Of a stretch of 64,000 bases of DNA, positions 56,816-64,000 are shown piece by piece. The stretch spans positions 372,001 through 436,000 of the forward strand of contig JAWWNJ010000182.1 of NCBI GenBank assembly GCA_037176885.1, given 5' to 3'. Both the position numbers and the translations under genes were made by a program. The notes beneath the pieces were generated by a model. That model was not told the origin of the DNA, did not search any database, and worked only from the letters and a program-made list of their open reading frames with translations. This DNA is from Favolaschia claudopus. Lineage: Eukaryota > Basidiomycota > Agaricomycetes > Agaricales > Mycenaceae. Every line of letters begins with the position of its first letter. Position 1 is the stretch's first letter.

Positions 56816-57540
56816 GGCAGTGTAAAAGAAAGAAGAATTTGATTGGCTGTCTACCCCTATCAACTACAAGTACGGTAGCGGGCAGCTCGGGCCGCCGGGC
56901 CAGTCCTACTCTACGTTATCACTCTTACAAGACCAGCGGGAGAAATGAGGAACTAGACACCCGGTGGAGTCCGAGGACAGCCGCTGGCAGCTAGAAGAGA
57001 AAGCCGCGGGCGATCCCCGCTAACTGATGAAGCACGGTGATAAGCGTCGATGCCGCTCGGCATGTTGAAAAACTTGACGTTCAAGGTTCAACCCGCCTCT
57101 CTAAGTCGTATTCAGCCGACGGGTGTGGTACTTGGTCGAGATTCCCCAACTTGAACTCTTAACTCAATACTTAAGGGAGCTCGTGGCGGGAACTTGACTT
57201 AGGAACTTAAAGGAACTTAGAGATTTCACACAAAGGGGAGCAGCGGTAATCAAAGCTTTTATTCATCGGCTCTTTGGCCGGCACAAGCTGCTGTACTACT
57301 ATGGAAGGAATAATTTTATTTTTGAAAGGTGCAGCGGGCAGAACCGAATGTTCTGCCAGGCTGCACCGCGCGCACAATGACATTTTGCAATCGGGGTTGA
57401 AGGGACCCGGACCCTGCGATACGTTTAGCGAATAAAAATTTTAGGGGGCCCGCTCGGCCCCCGCGATGAAAACAATCTCCTGGCAGGAACGGGACTTCTT
57501 GTCAGAAATTGAAGAGAAAGAATTTAAGAAAGGGGGAGAC
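56816..57540. other. Spacer between R4 and R5 in G1 copy 2
   Basis: Counterpart of 26467-27268. No gene. Identity with copy 1 fades from left to right. A GC hairpin related to the one at 27092 occurs at about 57445-57462. Confidence 0.5.
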
Positions 57541-60500
57541 TTACCTCCCCCGCCCGGCCGAAGACAGTGGCCGCCGACAAGCTGTGAAGTAGTCAGAGAG
57601 ATGGGAGAGAGAGATCAGGTGGGGACATACCTTCAAGATGCCGCGCCATCGAACGGGGGCGGCGGCATTCCCCAGGTGCTGGGGGGCCATGTCGTCGTCG
57701 ACCTCACCGGCCGCGTCCGCGTCTGCCTCCTCCTCCCCCGCGCTGTCGACTGGAGTCGCGGCACGCTGCTTGCCCGCCCGCTTGGCAGACATTGCAGGGG
57801 CAGGCGGGAAGCGGTCTTCGGCTAGAGAAAGAAATAAGTGATTAAAAGAAAGATAAATGTTAAAACCACTTACGGTCGGTCGACTCTTCGGAGTCTTCGT
57901 CCTCCTCCTCGGCCTCGGAAGCGGCAGTGGGAGTCTTGGGAGCGGGAGCCTCGACTGGCGGCTCGTACTCCCCGTCAGACTCGAACGGTGGGCTTACTGG
58001 TCGGCGCCTTCTTGCTCTTGCGAGACTTCTTCCTTGGCGGGAGCGGGCTTTGGCTCGGCGACGTCGGGAATATCGGTCACCTTGCCGAGCTTCTTGAGTT
58101 TGCCCCAAGAACCCGGGTGTGTCGCGAAGGACTTTGAAGGGGTGGGGCCGCCCGTCGGCTGTCTTCTCGGGAACTGCGAGGCCTTCGAACTGCTGAAGTT
58201 CGCTGGCGAGGCGGTTGCGCAATTTCACGTCAGACACGCCCGCTGGCAACTTCTTGTCGTCCAAAAGGACTTCGAGGCAGTCGTCGGCCTGGCGGGTATC
58301 AACGAATTAGAAATAGAAAGAATTGGAAACGGTGGAACCCACCTTAACTTCGACCCACTGCGCCTTGCCCTCTTTGTCGGCAAGGGCGGGGATGAGGAAA
58401 AAGCCGTAGTGGTCGTTGAGCTCGCGGTTGTCGACGGCTTTATAGAAATCCCAGGCGGACTGGAAGGGAGCCGGCAGCGGGGAGCGAAGGTCATCGTAAG
58501 AGACCGCGTGCCAAACCCAACCACGGTGAAGGTCAGAGTCGGCGGTCAGCGACTGAGCCATCGCCAACTTGAGGGTGACTTCCAAGAGGAAGTCGCACTC
58601 AGCCTCATCCTCTCCCTTCGAACCGATCCAAGAATTCCTCGTAAGTCAGCGAGCGGCGGGTCTTGAGGATCACCAGCAAGAGCTGGAGGAGACCGTACTG
58701 GTACTCCGAGTTGGCACGAATGGCGGCGGTATTGGCGTCGGCGGCAACGCGCCCGAGGGCCATCGCGTTCTCCATTTTCTCCTTCCAGCCTAAAATTTGA
58801 AAGAAAAGTTAGACGAGACCCGGCGGGAATTAAGAAAGTTTAAAAAACGAGCTTACCCGCGTTGGACATGTCAGCGTAGCGAAGGACCTCCGGGCCCAAC
58901 GCACCCAGAACCTCACCGCTCATGAGCAGCGAGCAGCTGTTGGTTGTCTTCTTCTGTCGGCAGCCGCGGCACATGGCGGGAGGTGCCCTCGATAACGCAG
59001 GAGCTGCCGAAGCTGAGGCAGTTGGTGCACCGGGGGGCCGACCTGGGGAAACCCGTAAATCAAGTAAAGCCGAAAGGCGGCCAGAAGGAACTTACCTGAG
59101 GGCGCGACAACTTCAGCAGATCTGGCGGATCCAGTCGTCCGAGATGATGTAGCGGTTGGTCTCCTCGTCCGAAGGGGAGGTCTTCGCGAACCGTCGCCGG
59201 GAGCATGCTGAGGAATTGGTGCAGCACGCCCTTGTTGGGTTGAAGGAAGCCGACCTCTTCGGGCAAACGGTTGCGGCGGGGGTGAGAACGAGCGTTCAAG
59301 GTCTGGCTATGCGCAATCCCGCTGTAAGCAAGGAGGTCAGGGTGGCCGCTACGAGAGGAGTTCAAAAGAGAGGACTTATCTTGGTCTTGACGGGGGACGA
59401 TATCCTACCGAGCGGAGGATGCTCTGGATGAGCATGGCCTCCGACACGTCCTTGACCGCGACTGAAGCAGAGACAGGGAGTGGCGCCTTCGCGCCGGCCT
59501 TGATGATTTTGGGAGCGGGAACGGCTGTTGTCAAAGAAATAAGAAAATCTAAAAGAAAGAGTGCGAAAGAAAAGGAAATACCTTTGCGGCTAGGACCCGC
59601 TACCGGGGCCTTAGGAGCATCCTTGGTCTCGATCACCTCGATGTCGGAGTCGTGGCCTGAGCGGGCGCGTTCGTTATGTTCGCAGAGGAACTGATAGATA
59701 TTAAAGATACCCTTCCGATGCCGGTGCCTTGGCGGGCTATAAAAAGGGCCTAAGTCGAGAAACGAAGGAGTTCACTGGCGTACCCTTCGTCTTTTTGCCT
59801 TTAGGGCTCCTCGTCCTCAGCGGGGGTGTCGGGCTCCTTGCGCTTTTGAGCCACTCGCGGGCGCCGGCTTGATGATAACGACCTGGGGCACTTCCTTGGG
59901 GACGGGACCGTAACGAGGCCCGCCGCCACTCTGAAAGAAACAGAACAAGTCAGCCCAGGCGCGGTAGTGGATCGGCATACTCGGCGTACCTTGGTGGACT
60001 TCGTGGACGCAGAGGAGCCGGGTTGGGCTGGTTTCTGGGCCTTGGAGCCCGCTGGGTGGTCAGACACTGGCTTAACCTTGGGAGTTTTAGGGGGCGCTGC
60101 TGGCGGGGCGGCCGGTGGAAGAGGAGGCAGCGGCTTCGACGCAGTGATTTCTGTGAAGTCGCGCAAATAGTGGGGCTACGGCGGCGAGCAGATGGGTTCG
60201 CCATGAACTAGAAAGGAAAGAAACGGTGTACTCACCGGGCAACCGAAGTGAACGATCTCCCGACTTGGTCAACAACATCTCCCTCAGGTTTGGGTAGTCT
60301 TGACCCCGGGTCGGCGAGGTTCACGGCGATTCGAAGGGAGTAGTGGAGGGCGATCGGCCATGGCGGGCAGCCCACGAAGGTCGCCCCAGCTTGGCCCGTG
60401 AGGCTGTCTAAAATAAAGGGACGGTCAGGGGAAGCCGCCGCCGACTAGCAGCAGCGGGAACCTACCACAATAACACGGACGTTCTGAAGGAATCGGAGGA

Positions 60501-60634
60501 GATTGTCGGCGTCTTGCTGCTTGGCCACGGCGGGGATGGCGATCTGCTTGAGGTCGCGGAACTCGTCGCTCGAGAGGCGACGGAGGGACGCATACCAATC
60601 CTTGGCGGGAGCTTGGGGCGGCAGCGGAGGTCAT
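57541..60634 (-). CDS. R5, long multi-exon antisense gene of G1 copy 2 (diverged version)
   Basis: Same place and domain order as R5 of copy 1 but very different in sequence. It has a helical N-terminus (DWYASLRRLSSDEFRDLKQI), Pro/Lys/Ala-rich linkers, a domain before the cluster (LPEEVGFLQPNKGVLHQFLS), a six-Cys cluster (58933-59029; begins CTNC, contains CRGC), a helical LLQLLLVILKTRRSL segment, a region ending FFLIPALADKEGKAQWVEVK, and an acidic tail. FYLIPAEP...TQWVEVQ in copy 1 and FFLIPALA...AQWVEVK here show homology. Frame breaks occur near 59060, 59850 and 60610. The ATG at 60634 is tentative. Unknown function. Confidence 0.5.
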
Positions 60635-61341
60635 GCTGGGTGTGAAACATCCAACATGATCCCGGAAAACTCAGAAAAAAAACTCCAAGACGACAGGCGG
60701 GAAGGGACTCACGTCAATGTGTTGGCGGGCTTGGGGTAAAAGAAGCTAAAGATAGAAGAAAACAGGATGAAAAAGAGGAAAGTTTGATGGGAACCTCGCC
60801 AAAACCTCCAGCTCTTTTATACGTCGAGCGGCGGAGCTCGAAATTCTTGATGGGATTCTCTGAAAAACTCAGAGAAAAACATTTGAATGGAGAAGCGCCG
60901 CCGTGAGAGCGAAAAATCTGAGTCAGGCTGGCGCTGCGGGCCTAGAAAGGTGGAAGCAGGGACCTACAACGATAAAGTTTGGATATAATGAAAAAGAAGC
61001 TGATGTACTTCCCAATCGGGAAGTCAATACATTCCCGATGACGATTGACTGAGTCCGAGCGCCGCGGCTAAGGATAAGGTTCGAATTGAATGGCCTTGCA
61101 GGGTCGGACTAAAAATAGGTCGAAAGAGAGTTTCGGGAAGGCCTGAGGGCTGATTCTGGAATGGAATACAGAAGGGAACTGGCGGGATCGTCGGGCCTCG
61201 CTGGCGGGCCGCCAGCGTTTATCAAAATCGTTCCAAGACTAGATTGTCTTGAAGTCCCCTTCCTCTGAAAGGTGACAAGTCGCTCAGCGGGCGGTACACC
61301 AACCGTCAACTCGGGAGAGTTGAAATCTAGAAAGGGGGAGA
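60635..61341. other. R5 promoter region and polypurine tract of G1 copy 2
   Basis: No gene. TATA box CGTATAAAAGAGC (minus, 60814-60821) lies about 180 bp before ATG 60634. The polypurine tract TAGAAAGGGGGAGA is at 61328-61341. Confidence 0.55.
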
Positions 61342-63187
61342 TGATAGGGCCGCTCAGCGGCTACGCGTGAAACCACAGAAATTTGTCGATTTCTGTACCT
61401 ATCAGCGGGAGGAAGTGAGGCTAGGATTACAGAAGATATACTCTACCTCGGGGGCAGTATCTTATTGCTTAGGATGGCCGATAAGCCAGCGGGACATCAT
61501 CATCTGGTAGCGGGAGCTTAGCGACGTCTCCCTAAACATGGGAGCGGGACTCCTGACTTCAACTACTACTACTGTTGGGCCGAGAGCGTAGCGGGAAACC
61601 GTTGCCTTAAGGTGCCGGAGGCCACCAAGAGGAATTACCAAAACCCCGATGTTAGGCGCTAACCCGCCGAACCACCATCGACGAATCAGACAGACGGACA
61701 GACGGACTCATTAGTACCGGCGGGGGACATGCCGCCGGAACATCACCTTAGGCGGGTCAAACAAGACCTCACGGGAGGGCCAGATCAAGGAAGACCTTGA
61801 TCTTACACGAGCAGCGGGCTTATCACCGAGGACCCGACTAGGGCCCGGCGAGCGGACTGGATCAGACGGGGAGCATCGGCTGCCTCGGGCTCACTAGCGG
61901 GAAGATCAACCGACGATGCCGGTGTCAAATAACCGTTGATATCGGGGAGTCTCCCGGCGAGTGGCGAACCCTTGGATTATATCGGCTTGCCCTGCTTCAA
62001 GCGGGAGCCTCTTTCCTGATAACAGAAGAACTCAGAAGAACTTGACCGCACTCAAGCCGCCCACCAGCACGGATGGCGGGAGGCGAACCTTGGCCTTCAC
62101 TCGACCAGCGGCAAGCAGCCCATTATGAAGAAGATATTTCGTGTCTCTCCCTTGAAGACATGGTAACCAGCACGCCATTGCACTGCAATAAGGCGCAATA
62201 CCCCACCCGCCCCGCATGGACTTTCTCCGGGAGGCAGTCTTTTCACTCACGACTCGCAATCCTGAATATACCATTGGTTCCCAGCGGGCGCGGCATCAAA
62301 CTTGGACACTCTCTCATCATGATTTTATTTGGTTGTTTCTGTTCCCGCTGCATGTATTTTAATCTCCCGCTGTACTTTTGGTTACTCAGTCAATTACCTA
62401 CCCGTAGACAAGGGCAGTTTGTAGTGGACTCTAGAATTTGAATTGGAACTTGAAAGAGACTAGACTTGATATCTGAGAGAGACTCGAGTGATACGGAAAA
62501 GACTTGTGGCATACCGAGCCGCCAGAACTTTGAGAGCCCCGCCAGCCCTTGAGCCCGCGCCCTCCTGAAATACGAAGCCCCGTCTCTTGCAGTTCCGCGG
62601 TATAACCAAGACCCCCCGTTCGTGCTTGATTCCGCGCCGTCGACGCCCCGTGTGCCCTGCCGTTCCGCGGTATTCAAAGACCCCCGTTCGAGCTCGCCGC
62701 CGCGTAGTGGTGTAAGTGCCCCGGCCACTGTTAGTGTCCGCGCCATCGACGTAAGAGCCCCGCTCCTCGCCAGAGCCGCGCCAGTTGAATAAGAACCCCG
62801 TCCCGCTGAGCCGCGCCTTCTGCCCGCCGGTTGTCATCCAGAAAGCTTCTTCCCGATTGACGATCCACTACCGGGCGACGCTTTTCTATTGGCACGGAGA
62901 CCCTCCCCGCTAGACTCAGAATTTCTCATTTCGAAGTCTCAGAAAGAGTGACTCTTCGCTGCTCCCGCTGCGAATCGTTTTGCCCGCTACGTTCTCGCTA
63001 GACAATCTAGTAGTTCGTCCCGCTCAAACGTAGCGACCTTGATTGATTGAAGCTTGCCCAAGTATTCTGAGGGACGATACGTGCTCCCGCCACCCCCGAA
63101 CACACACACACACACGTCGTATTGGATTAGATTTAGTGATTTTATATTTCGGTATATTTCACGCCTACACCCACACGCACCGTTTCA
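61342..63187 (+). repeat. G1 3' LTR (copy 2)
   Basis: TGATAGGG...CCGTTTCA, about 1846 bp, partner of 31455-33272. The 3' 1.07 kb is nearly identical to the partner; the 5' 0.75 kb is diverged. It carries the same CA microsatellite (63097-63115). Sequence after 63187 differs from that after 33272, which fixes the border. Confidence 0.85.
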
Positions 63188-64000
63188 GCGGGCGTCGTCT
63201 GGATTTATGTGTCGCGGGAGTAGACGGGATTCCATGAAGGGTTCGAATGGAGGTCTCATTTCGGGACTTGTTCCGTGAACGAGTCGCTGCAGTGTCCCGG
63301 AACGAGGTAAGCGTTCATGTACTTATTAAGACGAGTTCAGTGTTTACCTCCGGTGTTGAGCAAGGTCGAGACGGCACGGTGAAGCCGTCAACGCGTGCTA
63401 CGGCGGGGTTTCGGGTGGGATTGAAAGGGCAGAAGGGACGGCGAGGGGCAAAGACCTGGTTTGTGCGGGGTCCGATGACTTTGACAGCGTCGGGGATCAC
63501 GAGGTGGCGGGTTTGCGGCTTGGTTGGGAGAGCTTCAGCGATGGAGAGAGAGATATACTAAAGGAAACTCACCTGAGCACACCACTGAGTTCAACGTTCC
63601 CGTCGACGACACCGAGGCGTGGAGGTGGTTTTCGGAAGCGGATGAGTCGGTGTCGCCGACACCGACGCGTCGTGGCTGGCGGAATCACAGGTGTAAGGTG
63701 GTGGAGAGGGTTGAAAGCAGGTCGACTGTTGTTTGAACTTGTTAGACTCCGGGGTCATTAACTCATCCGCCCCGACCATCGCCCGCTGTTTGCAGCGCTA
63801 CCACTCTTGTTCGCATTTTCGCCACCACACACCCGTTCTCTCGCCCTCCCCGGCAAACGACAACGCGAACGTAGTGAGACGCAGGCAGCGCATGACGGGC
63901 ATAGCGGACTCAGGTGCGTGTTGGTGCTTTTTGAGTTCTTTCTTTTTGTTTATCTCATCGCTTCCCCCTTAGCTTAATCTTCCCAGCAGACGGGATAGCG
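63188..64000. other. Right flanking DNA, no recognised gene
   Basis: Outside G1. A plus frame at 63247-63561 starts MEVSFRDLFRERVAAVSRNE, followed by a plausible GTAAGC donor at 63307. A second frame at 63524-63736 (EFNVPVDDTEAWRWFSEADES) looks coding-like in composition. They could be exons of one uncharacterised gene on the plus strand, but I recognise no domain. Another possible short first exon lies at 63892-63913, before a GTGCGT donor. Confidence 0.35.

Overview
The window is eukaryotic and fungal, most likely from an agaricomycete (mushroom-forming basidiomycete). The signs are genes split by many 50-60 bp GT-AG introns, a KDZ-type (Kyakuja-Dileera-Zisupton) transposase with an agaric-style cysteine cluster, a TET/JBP-like dioxygenase, and chromodomain Ty3/Gypsy elements. 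Genus cannot be read from the sequence (a TE-rich Mycena-like genome would fit). Almost all of the 64 kb is nested transposable elements.

Layout. (1) 1-590 and 16331-33272: copy 1 of a very large Ty3/Gypsy element, here called G1. The window opens inside its gag. (2) 591-16330: a 15.74 kb KDZ DNA transposon inserted in that gag, flanked by the 8-bp duplication GTACCGCC, with about 90-bp imperfect terminal inverted repeats. The uninterrupted target is visible in copy 2 near 34970. It carries seven genes: a 772-aa unknown protein (-), two proteins with RNase H1 N-terminal (hybrid-binding) domains (+), a small basic protein (+), a TET/JBP-like 2-oxoglutarate dioxygenase (-), an acidic unknown protein (+) and an intact 1058-aa transposase (+). 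(3) 31455-33272: a 1.8 kb LTR shared between G1 copy 1 and copy 2. (4) 33273-61341: the internal region of G1 copy 2. (5) 39891-51534: a chromodomain Ty3/Gypsy element with 173-bp LTRs, inserted in the integrase of copy 2 and flanked by the 5-bp duplication GAAAA. (6) 61342-63187: the last G1 LTR. (7) 63188-64000: flanking DNA with no recognised gene.

The least expected object is G1. Without its insertions it is about 20 kb long. Gag, protease and pol lie in three frames linked by two apparent -1 frameshift sites, conserved in both copies. Between pol and the 3' LTR lie about 9 kb of genes on the opposite strand (R1-R5) with proper introns and TATA boxes; introns can persist there because the genomic RNA is the sense strand. 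R2, R3, R4 and R5 each contain a related six-cysteine cluster (CX2CX6CX8CX2CX6-8C, more irregular in R5), resembling a fungal Zn2Cys6 cluster. The two copies are nearly identical by eye, except for one block (about 26.5-32.2 kb against 56.9-62.1 kb) holding R5 and the 5' half of the LTR. There R5 is only recognisably homologous at protein level.

Reading quality differs by region. The seven KDZ genes join into clean reading frames. G1 copy 2 and the chromodomain element are full of single-base indels, either decay or unpolished consensus in repeats. Exon models were built by hand from splice signals and frame continuity.
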